Positions 36,781 to 49,060 of a DNA stretch of 64,000 nt are shown here, in pieces. A model generated the notes under the pieces. The model saw only the letters and a list, made by a program, of their open reading frames with translations, did not search any database and was not told the origin of the DNA. The stretch is from Cryptomeria japonica (lineage: Eukaryota; Streptophyta; Pinopsida; Cupressales; Cupressaceae), in the NCBI RefSeq assembly GCF_030272615.1, contig NC_081408.1:402471889-402535888 (forward strand). Reading direction: 5' to 3'. A program made the translations under genes and the position numbers. Within the stretch, counting starts at the first letter, position 1; each line of letters begins with the position of its first letter.

Positions 36781-37603
36781 GTGTCTTCTATGTCTGTAAC
36801 ATATTCCAAATGGTCAAAAATTGAAGAAAATTATCATCTACAAGGGAGCAAAAAATCAACAAATTTCTGAAAAAGTTTGATCAAAAGGGTAATACAAAAG
36901 CTTTTCAACACTTGAAACACCAAACCAAAATCAAAGTGTCAAAACATCAATATCAAAATAAATTCTTGAAGTAGGTTTGTCTCTAAACCATCACATACTT
37001 TTCAAACTAGCTCAAACAACTAGGCTGCTAATCCAACAAGTTATACTCAAAAGGTTCTATAAACATCAACATTTAACAAGCTATCAATTCAACTATCTTA
37101 AGTGCAAAAATCAACATCTTTTTCAAGTTTCTCATCAGGATAATCAAATCCTCTATCATGAAGCTTGATCAAATCTATACTAGGTTCTTAATCTTGGATA
37201 TATCTTTCCTATTTTGAACCTAGGTTATATCAAAACCAAAATTGCACCAACTTTGGAATCAAACAAACTTGTGAATTGTCAAATGCTTATATGACTTTTA
37301 AATATCACCTTAAGAAAAGAAAACCTAGTTATAAAGCTACTCAGAAAAGGATAAGATTCTTGTATATCAATCACAAGATCTTATTGAAACATAGGACATT
37401 CTTACACCGTTTTTGTCACTACTTACGTGGTTGCGGTATAGAATTTGACAGTGAAACTCTACAAAGAGGTGCCTTTCAACAAAGAGACGCTTTATCCCAA
37501 TGAAAAAACAATAGTGGTAAGATCAACAAAGCATATCTTCCTAAACCAATAATAATCTATTGACTTTGTCATTTGGGAATTTCAACAACATTGAAATAAT
37601 CAC
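36781..37603 (+). other. Element 3 leader directly before gag
   Basis: AT-rich, with only short frames that lack domains. It ends at the gag start codon. Confidence 0.5.
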
Positions 37604-38464
37604 ATGCCAGTTTGGACTAGAGCCCAACACGAGCAACTTAGAAAACAACAACAAATGGAGGAAGAAGATACTCCTATATTCCACACTTTTGGATTTACCG
37701 TTGTTGATGAAGAAGTAGTCAATAGCGCCATTAGAGACCTTGAGCAAGATTTCAAATTTGATAGGCTAATGGAAAAATTGTTGGCAAAAGAAAAAGAAAA
37801 ACATCTCTTGATGTTGGCAAAATCTGGAGCTAAACTACCACAAGACTTTAACATGGAAAGCTTGAAACAAGATGCAGAGACAAGTAACACCCAAAACATA
37901 GATGATCCAAATAACGAGGACATAAAAAAAGAAAGTAACGGAGAAACAAGGAAAGAAAGGGATGATAAAAGAAAAGAGCGTAGTGACAAAAAGACTCATG
38001 AAGAAACAAGAAGAAACTATGTAGATAATGCCTTATCAAACCTTACTCAATAAATAAAAACTCTTCAACAACAAAAACAAGACATGCAAGATGGGACAAG
38101 CTCCAAGAAATATTCATTAGAAGATATATGCCCATATCCTTTTGATAAAAAATTGAATATGATACCATTTCTGCAACATTGCGAGATTCCTAAATATGAC
38201 AAATATGATGCACGATATGATCCTCAAGATTGCATTAGGGAGTTTTGTACTGTGAGTATGGAATTTGCTCACGATGAAACTTACCTTATGTGTCTTTTTC
38301 CTAGGAGTTTAAATGGACAATCAATGGAGTGGTTTTCAAGATTACCATCTGGAATCAAATCCTTTGAAGAACTTGTGAATAGGTTTATTTCACAAGTTTC
38401 CTACAATATAAGGAATGAAATAACGATGCTAGATCTTTGCAATGTTAAACAAAAGAATGGTTAA
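37604..38464 (+). pseudogene. Element 3 gag, N-terminal and core part
   Basis: Starts MPVWTRAQHEQLRKQQQ and is open for 149 codons; a TAA at 38051 replaces a likely Gln in a Gln-rich segment. The frame then reads on through a Gln-rich stretch and the gag core: SLEDICPYPFDKKLNMIPF, PKYDKYDARYDPQD, MCLFPRSLNGQSMEWFSRL and MLDLCNVKQKNG. A stop at 38462 and a frameshift near 38485 separate it from the next open piece. A Lys/Glu-rich segment near residues 95-135 suggests a disordered or coiled region. The protein would assemble the retrotransposon particle in the cytoplasm. Confidence 0.88.
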
Positions 38465-38488
38465 TCCTTTATGATTTTCTTACAATGA

Positions 38489-40510
38489 TTGAAATGCATG
38501 TTTAATAGGTATCCCCGAGATGTACCTGATAAAAAAAAAATGGACATATTCATTGATAATCTTATCAGTGAAATGAGTTATCGACTAAGGATGCAATGTC
38601 CTCCCTCTTTTGCCAAAATGATTGAGAATGGACTAAATATAGAGAACACAATGGTAAAGAAAGGAGAACTAAAACTTTACAATAATTCATACAACAACAA
38701 CAACAACAATGACAAACCCAAGTTTTGGTCAAAGAATAGGAATGTCAGCAATGAAGGGAATGATGATGATAGTAATACAAAACAACAACAACCAATTTTC
38801 AATCTATCAAGTCAAAACTCAAGCAATAACAATCTAGAAAACAACAAAGCTAAGTCCTTTTTCTCCAATCCTCAAAGAAAATTCACAAACATTGGAGAAT
38901 CTTTAGAATCAGCTCTAAAAACTTTACTTGCTAATAAATTGATTGTTTTGCCAAAAACAAGAAATTATGAACCACCAGTCAAGCCCAATTGGTGGAATGA
39001 CAATCATTTTTGCAACTATCATCAGAATAAAGGACACCTAACAAATAATTGTCAGAGATTGAAACACCTTATCCAAGATCTAATCGATAATGGAACCATT
39101 ACAGTGGATAGCCATAAAATGAACGAATCACACTTGGCCTTCAAAACTCCACTCCCAAATTATGACAAAGGTGAATCGTCCCAATTAAAAGATGACAAAG
39201 GACAAACCAAGGTGAATTACACTTATACGCATGATGATGTAGTGAATGTGATTATTGTTAACGAAAATTCATCTTCAGAACCAATCAATGTTATCACGAG
39301 AAGTAAAGAAAAGGTTACCTTTCTAGGTGTAGCAAAAGATCCAACACCCAATCCACAACAATACAATTTAGTAGAGCAATTACAACAAATACCCGCTCAA
39401 ATATCAATTCTGGAACTTCTCAAGATTTCACCTATGCATAAGGACATTATGGAGAAAGCTTTAGTGGAAACAACAATTTCAAAAGATTTGGATATAGATC
39501 AGTTCCAAAATATGGTAGGACACCTCATAGCTCCTCATTGCTTATCATTTTCTGAAAATGATGATGCATCCTTGCAACATCCTCACAATGCTCCCTTACA
39601 TGTTGAAGTCTCCATAAATAAAACTCATGTCAAATGTGTGCTCATAAATGGAGGAGCTGGATTAAACATTTTGGCATTAAGTTTGATAAAAGATTTGGGA
39701 TATTCAAAGAATGCAGTAGACCCGAAAAAGAAAATAACCATCAAGGCTTATGATGAAGCAAAACGTTCTTCTAAAGGGACTGTTGTGCTACCAATAAAGA
39801 TAGGACCTGTGGAAAAGGATACATTGTGTCAAGTTTTAGATTTGAACCTCTCCTACAATATTCTTCTGGGAAGACCATGGATTCACAAGATGCAAGTTGT
39901 TCCTTCTACATATCATCAATGTGTAAAATTTCCTCATGAAGGAAAAGAAATCACTATAATTGCAGATTCCAGTCAATATTGCAATAATTTTAAGCTAACA
40001 CAAGATACAAGAGTTCCACAGAACAGAGAATCAGTATATTCTACTAAGGAAATTCAAGAAAAGTTATGGGAAACTTTTGAAGAAAAGCTCAAATTTAATG
40101 ATGAAGGAATGGGAAAGTATTCTTTGCAAAATTTTCCACTTTCCCCTAAGTCATATGGGAAACCTACAGATATTCAATCAAAGGCATCAGGAAAATCAAA
40201 ACATATGTTTAAAGGAACCTTTGTTAGTGCTGGAACTCTTGAAGAGGAAAATGAAGACAAAGACATTCTTGGTTGGCTATACAAAGATGAAGATAAAACT
40301 ATAACAACAGCAACAGAAGTCAATATTCCCATAAAACAATATGGCAAAGGATATGAAATCATGCAAAAGATGGGATATGAAGGAAAAGGACCAATTGGTA
40401 AGCAACATCAAGGTATTTCAGAACCTATTTTTCCACACTCACAATCCACAGAAGATAAATCCGGGCTAGGATATCTGAAGTCTACTCAAAAGCAATATAA
40501 TCATCAATAG
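38489..40510 (+). pseudogene. Element 3 gag C-terminus, zinc knuckle, protease and G-patch
   Basis: The longest open frame in the window (673 codons), but only a fragment of gag-pol, because its 5' end is a frameshift. In order: gag C-terminal helices (residues 1-60), an Asn-rich linker, the zinc knuckle CNYHQNKGHLTNNC (39011-39052), a disordered region, and the protease. The protease has VEVSINKTHVKCVLINGGAG followed by LNILALSLI and later LSYNILLGRPWIHKMQ. The expected catalytic Asp is Asn (AAT at 39647-39649), while element 2 keeps Asp. Near the end is a G-patch (see separate entry). It stops at 40508-40510 (TAG), in a run of Gln. Confidence 0.88.
40342..40440 (+). pseudogene. G-patch domain downstream of protease
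   Basis: The segment GYEIMQKMGYEGKGPIGKQH continues with QGISEPI. It matches the G-patch pattern of spaced glycines around a hydrophobic MGY core, ending in a Gly-Ile-x-Pro-Ile turn. G-patches bind RNA or stimulate DEAH helicases, and are known next to protease in betaretroviruses. Here it lies between protease and RT within the same polyprotein frame, with no stop inside it. Confidence 0.75.
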
Positions 40511-41900
40511 CAAAAATGGAGAAAGAAATCAATTTCTAAAGAAGAAAATTGGCAAGAAAAGCTACATCAAGCGGCCGAAATAGTAACCAATAAACAAAAG
40601 AAGCAAGAAGAACATGAAAAGAAAGAGGAGGAGATCATCATCCAAGGTGAAGAAAAATCTTGTCAACAAGTTTTGAAAATACAAGCAAAGGCAAAATCTT
40701 CACAAGATATTCCAGAAGCAATAAAAATAGAGATGATGGAAACCAGAGAACTCTTTGCACCATACGACATTATTGTATGGTATAGTGGAGTAATCTTGGA
40801 TCAGGATTCAGAAATAGATTCCAATGAATACGAATGGAGTCCAGATGTCTTATCCACTACATCAAGTAAAGAACATAATGAAGATCAAGTAGCTATCACT
40901 AAAGAAGACTTGTCTATAGCAGAACAAAAGATGAAGTTAGAAAGAAGGCAAGAAAAACTCAGAATCTAGAGAAAAGAGGCGTATGCAAAAAGGAAAGGAA
41001 ATGACAAAGATAGAGAAGCAATGCCACAAGAAGCACAAACACGGATCAGATATGGAAGAACCATGGAAGAGCTAAGGGATAGTCAAGTTGGACTAACTAT
41101 TAGTCCAGAAGAAGTTGAGTTTGAAAAGAGACAAAATCTATTAAAAGAATCTACTTCATCATGTGCACAAATATTTTAACTTCTAAATGCAAATGAGGTT
41201 AATCAAGAAGGAATTTGCAGTATCAAAGATGTGTGCGTAGATATAATCCATTCATTTAAGGGACAAACGTCAGTTGAAAGACCACTTGAGTGTGAACTAT
41301 ATTAATCTTGTTAAGAGTAATTCGGAAATGCTTGAGAAAGACAATTCTCAAAAACATTTAATCTATGACAATACTTATTCTATGCCAAGCTATGATCATT
41401 ATGTCATGAACATTGAAACACCTAATGATGATAGTGATTATGATTTACCCCTTCTACATCCCAAACTAATTTATTGGGATAATTTAGACAACCCCAAACT
41501 AAATGTCTTTTCCAATGATCATGACTTAGCCGTGTACCTTAACATTGTTGAACCCATCCATCCTAAGATATCTTCCATTGCAGAATCAAGTGATGTTTCT
41601 CGTAATCAGGAGAATGCCAAACTTTCCAGTCACAAAAGAGAAATAAAGCAAGGAAAGAGACCTATTGTTGAAAACCATTTCATGGAAACATTAGATCAAT
41701 CAAAAGAGAAAACAAAGGGCGTATTTGATGGTGAAAACCTCCTAAAGGCACCAGAAGATGGAAAGTTTGACATTTTTCCTGCATATTTTCAAGAGAGATC
41801 TGTTATCCTAATAGAACCAACAGAAGCAGTAAACATTGATACATCAAAAGATCCTAAAATACTTCATTTTTCTGCCTCATTATTAGAAAGAGAGAGGAAA
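40511..41900 (+). pseudogene. Element 3 charged linker between G-patch and RT
   Basis: Lys/Glu/Gln-rich sequence that is readable across stops, including 98 codons at 40673-40969 and the first part of 41274-42380. Stops at 40967 and 41178 fall where Gln is likely. It includes EDGKFDIFPAYFQERSVILI, a counterpart of a piece in element 2. Probably flexible linker; no enzymatic motif seen. Confidence 0.65.
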
Positions 41901-42863
41901 GTGTACATGGAATTTTTTAAGCAAAGACAAATAAATTTTGCTTGGTCTTATGCAGATATGCCAGGACTTAACCTAGATCTTATCATGCATCATCTTAATG
42001 TGGATTTAAAAGAAAAACCTGTTAAGCAGAAACTAAGAAAGATGCATCTGCATATTTCTCTCCTTGTCAAAACTGAGCTCAAGAAACTATTAGAAGTGGA
42101 TTTCATAAGACCAGTTGCTTATCCAGAATGGTTTTCAAGTATCGTACCAATATCAAAACTAGATAAGAGCATAAGAGTCTACATAGATTTCAATGATCTA
42201 AATAAAGCATATCCAAAAGAAGATTTCCCGTTACCAAACATTGATATCATAATGGACTTATCAGTAGGCCATGAGATTTTTTCATTAATGGATGGCTTCT
42301 CAGGATATAATCAAATAAGAATCACACCTGAAGATCAAGAGAAGACAGCTTTCACCTGTACATGGGGAACGTACTACTAGAATGTTATACCATTTGGGCT
42401 TAAGAATGCAGGAGCGACTTATCAAAGGCCTATGACAACAATTTTTCATGACATGATGCATACATTCATGGAAGATTATGTCGATGAAATACTTGCAAAA
42501 TCTCACACAAGAAAAGAACATTTTAACATTTTAAGCAAGATTTCTAATAGGCTAGAAAGATATCAATTGAGATTAAATCCAAAGATATGTGCATTTGGAG
42601 TAACCTCTAGAAAGCTCCTTGGATACATTATTTCAGCTCATGGCATCAAAGTTGATCCTGGAAAAGTTAAAGCTATCATGGAGATGGAGTCACCCAAGAA
42701 CATAAATCAATTGCGATCTTTAGAAGGAAGGTTGCAATCAATCAGGAGATTTGTTTCTCAATTGGCCGATAGATGTCTTCCATTTACCCATCTTCTACAT
42801 AAAAATGTTCCATTCAAATGGGATACAAAATGTGAAGAATCTTTCTTGAAAATAAAATAATAT
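41901..42863 (+). pseudogene. Element 3 reverse transcriptase with YVDE motif
   Basis: RT would copy the element RNA into DNA. Motifs in order: KTELKKLLEVDFIRPVAYPE, SIVPISKLDKSIRVYIDFND, FSLMDGFSGYNQIRI with the first catalytic Asp, then a TAG at 42378 where Gln is expected in the GTYYxNV segment. The frame resumes with VIPFGLKNAGATYQRPM and the active site EDYVDEILAKS (42477-42488), where Glu stands for the second Asp of YVDD. The thumb and connection follow: CAFGVTSRKLLGYIIS, then RSLEGRLQSIRRFVSQL. A TAA at 42858 ends the piece. Confidence 0.92.
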
Positions 42864-42866
42864 CTT

Positions 42867-43258
42867 ATGAGTCCTCCAGTACTGATATCACCAACCAAGG
42901 GGAAACCATTGTTACTTTATGTCTCAACAACAAGTGTATCATTAGGCGCTCTCCTAGATCAACATGATGATGAAGGAAAAGAAATAATAGTTTTTTATAT
43001 CAGCAGAACGCTTGTTGGCTATGAGTTAAATTATTCCTCAATTGAAAAGATATGTCTAGCAGTTGTATTTGCAACCCAGAAGCTACGACATTATATGTTG
43101 ATTCATTCTGTAAAACTAATAGCGAAGATAGATCCTCTCAAATATCTATTGAGCAAGTCAATATTGACAGGGAGACTAGCCAAATGGGTTATGATACTGA
43201 GTGAATTTGACATAGAATATGTCGACTAGAAAGCTATCAAGGAACAAGTCATCACTGA
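42867..43258 (+). pseudogene. Element 3 retroviral-type RNase H
   Basis: Reads LLLYVSTTSVSLGALLDQHD, then KEIIVFYISRTLVGYELNYS and IEKICLAVVFATQKLRHYML, with the end DPLKYLLSKSILTGRLAKW. The first acidic position of the fold aligns with the Ser-Thr region instead of a clear Asp, as in many Tat-type RNase H domains that are thought to be degenerate. A TAG at 43227 ends the open piece, and the frame continues into the linker. Confidence 0.87.
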
Positions 43259-43329
43259 TCAATTGGTTGATGCACCTCTACATAATAACATGCCTTTGCA
43301 CATCAAATTTCCTAATGCAGATATCTTGA

Positions 43330-43745
43330 CAGTAAGTACAACTTTTGGGAATTATACTTTGATGGTTCTTATACTCAATATGGATCAGGTGCGGGAATCT
43401 TTTTCATCACACCTCAAGGACACACAATTCTGAAATCGTATAGACTATGATTTCCATGCACCAATAATACTGTAGAGTATGAAGCATTGGCTATAGGGCT
43501 TAAAATGGCCATTAAATGGAATGTCAAAGAACTACATGTCTATGGTGATTCACAACTTGTCATAAATCAAATAAATGATGAATACCAAACAAATGATGAT
43601 AAGCTTATGCCATACAAACAGCTGATAGAGGAATTTAAAAGACACTTTAAAGAAATCACATTCACCTAGATTCTCAGAAATGAGAATAAAGTAGCAGATG
43701 TGATGGCTACAATAGCATCTCTCTTGCAAAATAAAGAGAATCAAC
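43330..43745 (+). pseudogene. Element 3 archaeal-type RNase H
   Basis: The second RNase H. The start YFDGSYTQYGSGAG has the first catalytic Asp, followed by IFFITPQGH, then a TGA at 43449 where Arg is likely (a CGA decay), TVEYEALAIGLKMAI with the catalytic Glu, LHVYGDSQLVINQI with the next Asp and NKVADVMA with the last. A TAG at 43667 interrupts it. All four acidic residues remain. Its place between RNase H and integrase is typical of Tat/Ogre elements. Confidence 0.87.
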
Positions 43746-43984
43746 AGCGTTACAAATTTCTCATGGAAGATATCTTAACCCCTACCATCCAATCCCAGCA
43801 TACCTATCAAATTTTCCATATATCAGGAACCAGTGAATCCTTATACGGTCAAACCTACCAATATTTAAAAGATCATATCCTTCCTCTGGAATTATCTCGT
43901 AATCAATGAAGAAACTTTATCCATCAGTCCTCTTGCTATACCATTATTGCTCATTTCCTATATAGGCATGGTCTAGATGGTACA

Positions 43985-45098
43985 TTGTTGAGATGTCTTG
44001 AAAAAGATGAATCTGAGAGATTTCTTAATGAAATTCATGCAGGTATTTGTGGTACACACTCAAGTGGTTTAACATTGGCTAAGAAACTTATCCGTATGGG
44101 TTACTTTTGGCCTACTATGGAAAGAGATTCATTCACCTATGCTAGAAAATGTAAACAATGTCAGATCCATGGAAATCTAATCCATGCACCAACACAAGAG
44201 TTATATCCTATGACAGGATCATGGCCATTTTCACAATGGGGCCTTGATTTGGTAGGAAAGATCAATCCTTTATCTTCTAATGGACATAAGTTCATTCTAA
44301 TTGCTACTGACTATTTTACTAAGTGGATTGAAGCAGTGCCTTAAACAACAGTGACAAGAAAACAAATATCATCATTCATGTTGAATTATATAATCTGTCG
44401 CTATGGCGTTCCTATGACAATTATCACTGATAATGGAAGACCATTCAAAAATCAAGATGTGAAAGAACTATGTGAATAGTTTCATATCCAACATAGGTTC
44501 TCTACTCCATATTATCCATAGGGAAATGGTCAAGCTGAGGCATCAAACAAAACTATCTTGAAAATCTTGAAGAAAACAGTAAATGAAGTTGGAAAAGACT
44601 GGCACATTCAGCTAAATCCTGCTCTTTGGGCACACCAAACTAGTGTCCACACTCCAACAGGGGCAACTCCATATTGTTTGGTCTATGGATCAGAAGCTAT
44701 ATTACCTATAGAAGTAGAGATACCTTCTCTACATGTATCCTTGCACGGTCTTATACTAGAAGAAGAACAACGAGTCTCTCAACTCCAAGAACTAGAATTG
44801 ATTCAGGAATGTCGCCAAAATGCAACAGAACATTTGAAAGTATACCAACAAAGAATGGCAAGAAGTTATAACCACAGATTCAAGCCGCGTATTTTCCAGA
44901 TTGGAGATATAGTTCTAAGGGAGAATCCAAGAAATCAGTAAGACCGAGAAAAGAAGGGAAAATTTGAACCAAATTGGCTAGGACCTTTTGTCATAGTAGC
45001 AACATATGGATTAAGAGCATACAAGTTATCTACTCCTGAAGGTGATTGGTTTGATGAACCTATCAATTCTATCCATCTCAAGAAATTCTATGCTTGAG
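43985..45098 (+). pseudogene. Element 3 integrase, catalytic triad retained
   Basis: HHCC: EIHAGICGTHSSG, then CKQCQ. Catalytic Asp in QWGLDLVGKI (44246-44248), second Asp in TIITDNGRPF (44429-44431), Glu in GQAEASNK (44537-44539). The spacings of 61 and 36 codons match the D,D35E rule. Stops at 44342, 44477, 44518 and 44939 break the frame, three of them where Gln fits. The C-terminal part reads YNHRFKPRIFQIGDIVLREN, and after 44941 a KFEPNWLGPFVIVATYG segment with the final HLKKFYA and a TGA at 45096. Confidence 0.92.
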
Positions 45099-45158
45099 AT
45101 ATAAAGTCCCGAAAAAATCAATAAAAAGCATATAAAATCCAAAAAATGCAATAAATTT

Positions 45159-45213
45159 AGATGGTGAAAACCTGGTAAACAGGCACTATCTAAAAAAGTG
45201 AGTTCCTCCATCT
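45159..45213 (+). ncRNA. Post-pol motif with possible three-way junction
   Basis: Just 61 bases after the pol stop. The ends agatgg and ccatct are reverse complements (45159-45164 and 45208-45213). Inside them are two small hairpins: CCTG with CAGG around gtaaa (45171-45183), and CACT with AGTG (45184-45200). Element 2 has a related sequence at the same place, with a G-U change in the first hairpin. Folding is by eye and the role is unknown. Confidence 0.5.
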
Positions 45214-46870
45214 ATGAGATCGCTTTGCGCACCTATCCACTCCATCCTATCACATCTATCGTTGCTATCTATCGCTAACTTATCCAAAACATCTTTTCGC
45301 ATCAATTGCTCTGAACCATTTAGCAAGAAATATGCAGCTTACCAACAATTAACCAATCTTTGACATACTTGTCATAGTCACTATCTTAGATTTTATCAGA
45401 ATCAATCAAATCTACATTTGTATCCCACCATGGTTTGGATCTTGATCAGTTCATATATCCATAATAAATTTTTGTTTCCACTGGGGGCAAAATCCTAATT
45501 CCTTTTACTAAGGTGATCTTTTGAATCTTTGAAAAATCCAAAACATTCGAAAAACTTAGAAAAACCAAAAACACCTAGGGTTTTGAAACAGATAACGAGC
45601 AACAAAGCAACGAAAATCAAGGCATTTCAGCAACAACTGAATCATGAAAACTCAAAAAAAGAAGAATCAATCAGCACGTAATAAAGGATTATCAAAGATC
45701 ATTCATTAAGATGATTATATTAGTTAATGACCATTAGAACATGTGAATGACATACAAGGTTTAGTGTTTATATCTTGCTTTTATTGCTAATCATGTACTC
45801 TATGCAACTCAAGGATGTCCATGACTAGAGAAGCTATGATGGGGCATGATTATTTTCTTTGATTGTTGTCTATGGTTTATCTCTTACTATGGTATGAGCT
45901 TGTCTCAGGATATGATCGGCAAAAGATCAAGGAGGATGTTCCAAGTCATGCATGAAAGGAGATAATCCTTGTCTGTTCTGCAAGCAATATCAGGTCAACT
46001 TGATCCATTATATCAAGTTGCTTGTATTAACTTGCTATATCAAAATCCATGTAAGGAATACTCAGGTCATCTTGAATCATTATGTCAAGTTTCTTGTATT
46101 TTCTTACAACATTTTAAAAGCTCAATGATGAAATCAAGCACTGTTACGAGATCGCATATGAAGAATGGCAGTACAATTTTTAGTTAGATCATTTCATTAG
46201 CTCATTATTCGTCTGCATTATAAGCATTCATTTGTCAATTGCATTATAAGCATATCATTTCATTAAACAAATCAAAGATCATAAATAAAGATTGAGTATA
46301 CTTGGACAAACAGAAATAATTTGCATTTAATCATTATAGGTGCATTTTAATCATCATCCATTTCATTTAGTTGCATTTTATCATTGCATTAGTTTGCATT
46401 TAATTGAGTGCATCTCATTTATCATATAGTGTATCATCATTATTATTTGTATTATCATTTTATATCGATCATTTAGTTGCATCTTTGCACTTAGATTCAT
46501 AATCATCATAAACATTACATAAAAACTCAAAAATATTTTATATAGATCATTTACATAATCATAAATCAAAAGCAAATTAATCATTCATTTTCATTCCATA
46601 TAGATCAGTACATTTGCATCATTTAAGATAGAAATCATTTTCATTTGCATCCAAGATCATTGAAAATCAAAACAAAAACATATAATCACTGCATCCATAT
46701 AATCAAAGCATATAGATCATCAAAGCATAAATCATCATCATCATATAGAGTAACATGCATATAAATCATCATCATCATATAGAGTCCATATATGCATATA
46801 GATCATCATAAAAACAATAAAAGTCCAAGTATACAATGATATCAGATAAACAATACAAATGCCTCATCCA
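45214..46870 (+). other. Element 3 3' spacer, AT-rich
   Basis: Non-coding in both directions. Bases 46180-46860 are simple, degenerate repeats of gcatt and atcatcat type. Bases 45480-45500 contain a purine run, cactgggggcaaaatc, similar to a polypurine tract, possibly an internal PPT. The antisense ORF ends at the right edge of this region. Confidence 0.5.
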
Positions 46871-46873
46871 ATG

Positions 46874-49060
46874 CAAATCAATTCAAGGCTGTCTTGTACC
46901 ACTACCACCTGAATCTGTCTGTCTCTGTGGTTGTGGGCAAGAAGATCCTCCAGATGCCTATCTCCCATACTCCCACTCCTCTGAGGAGGTCCCATGACCC
47001 CACCACTGCTAGTATCCATTAGCACGATGGTATGATAACTACTGGCTCTCTGGCTCTCTGCAACTGCCTCCTCATATCATCGTCGCCAGTAGGAAGTCCC
47101 CTTCCTGGCCCGAAATAGTGCTTTAATATTATCCACCAAGAGAGTACCTGATCCAACCTACTGAATATGATCTAGAAGACCCTGAGTATCCTGCTATCTC
47201 CTAACATCTCTATCCTGCTCAGTAATAAGAGTCTATACCTGAGCTTGAAGCTAATCAATCTGTGCTCTCAGACTGTCAATAGTATCCTGCACTGGTACAT
47301 CATGCTCTGGTATAACCACATCTGGCATATCATGCACTGGTGCAACCTACTCTGGTACAACCTACTATGGTGCATGAATCCCAATCCCCTCACCACCAAC
47401 CTATCCAACTACTGGAATCTCGGTCCGAGTAACTCTCTGCACCCGTCATCTAATCAGGGGAACATGATCCTCTGGATCCTCATCATCTCCACCATGAGCT
47501 ACAATAACCCTGAGATCTGGCTGAATCTATCCAAAATCAATTCCTCTCCTACAACCCCCATCTAGTCCAGTCACCCTACCTCCTGTCAATGGCAACCCTC
47601 TTGGTGATCTCATACCAGTCTTGCCATACTCTCTCCCAATCCGTCCAACATCTCTCCCACCCATAGGACATGGTCTCTCAATCCTGCCAGCTGGTCCAAA
47701 TGGTCCTCCACAGACTCTCAATCGACCTCCCCTTCATCTAGGTCTCCTACCACCACCTCCATCCCCACCATCATCTCCACCTCCCCCGGCCTCATGAGAA
47801 GCTCTAAGCTCTCATCTCCATCTGCGTCTCCTAGAAACTGGATCATCTAAATCATCATCATCATCTCCTGAGCTAGGAGGAGGATCTGCTGGATCAATAA
47901 TGCGAGGAAATGGATGAGCTAGTATATACTGAGCATACTCTGCAGTAACCCCAAGATCAAGCATGTGTAATATAATATCATAAGCCACTCTCGGAGTAGC
48001 AACAAACTCTGCACGAGTAATCTCAAATGACAAGGAGGGTCTGCAATCTCGTCTATCTCTATACCGTCGAGCATATATCATCACACTAGTAGGCATAGGT
48101 TGGATGATACCAAACTATCTCAAAATCTGACCAACCAAATGTCTCTCAACAATAAATGGTGTTGGACCAATGAGATATCTACTCTGCATAATACATGGTA
48201 ATGTTTGTGCGTCACCCATCCATGGTTCACAATCAAGATATGGTCTCCAAGTGATGTTGTCCAATGAATCAAGCACCCAATGCCAATACTCCATCTTACC
48301 CAACTTATGCTGAGTAAGGATACCTACATAGAAATATACATATGGCTACCTCTCTCCACAAACTCTATGATGGATAGGCCGAGTAACAGCAATGTGCTCC
48401 TAGCACCAGATCTACAATAAAGTGCATCCAGTAGATAAACTCGCACTCTCATCATACACTACATGGTGAAGATCATGATATAAATGTGCCAGCATACAAA
48501 TACCCCAAGCATATCGAGTACGATGTTGAACCATACTAAGGAGAATCTCACCCCATCCAACGAAAAAACCTCGTGATCTCCTATCAGGACACATAAATCC
48601 TCCAATCAAACCAACAAGAATAACAGGAAGAGCCTTGTAATACATCACCATATCAACCCATCGGATCTCTCCTCTACCAATGCTCTCATCAGCAAACATA
48701 ACTCTGCAAGCCTTTGTCCCAAACCGGTCCTGATAATCATACTGCACAAGCTTGCCAGTCACTGGGATATGTAGAATCCTGTAGACATCCTCCAAAGTCA
48801 CACTAATCTCACCCGCCGGCAGATGGAAAGTGTTATGCTCGTTGTGCCATCTCTCAGCCAATGTTGTCAACAAACCTCTGTTATGCGTAATCTCAAGCAT
48901 ATATAATAAATGGTTAAACCACAAGCATCTATGTGTCTAATCTTAGCCTGGGTCAACTCCAGAACTAAATGACGCACTGCGGGTAATTTCTCCCGACACT
49001 GGAGAACATCAAGTTTCTCCTATTTTGTCAAGAGCAATCAATCAAATCAAACTGAATCAT
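46874..49060 (-). pseudogene. Antisense plant-mobile-domain ORF in element 3
   Basis: Encoded opposite to pol, between integrase and the 3' LTR. Reading down from about 49040: AVRHLVLELTQAKIRHIDAC, a one-base frameshift near 48920, then ITHNRGLLTTLAERWHNEHN, TFHLPAGEISVTLEDVYRIL and HIPVTGKLVQYDYQ. These are classic plant mobile domain (aminotransferase-like) motifs, related to MAIL1 and MAIN. It continues past 48303 with NITWRPYLDCEPW and a YLIGPTPFIVERHL segment, an acidic GDDDDDLDDP stretch, a Gly/Arg-rich region near 47700, and a coiled-coil tail (DSLRAQID onward) ending near 46874. About 720 codons, broken by several TAG stops. Role unknown; similar ORFs occur in some plant retroelements. 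Confidence 0.8.
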
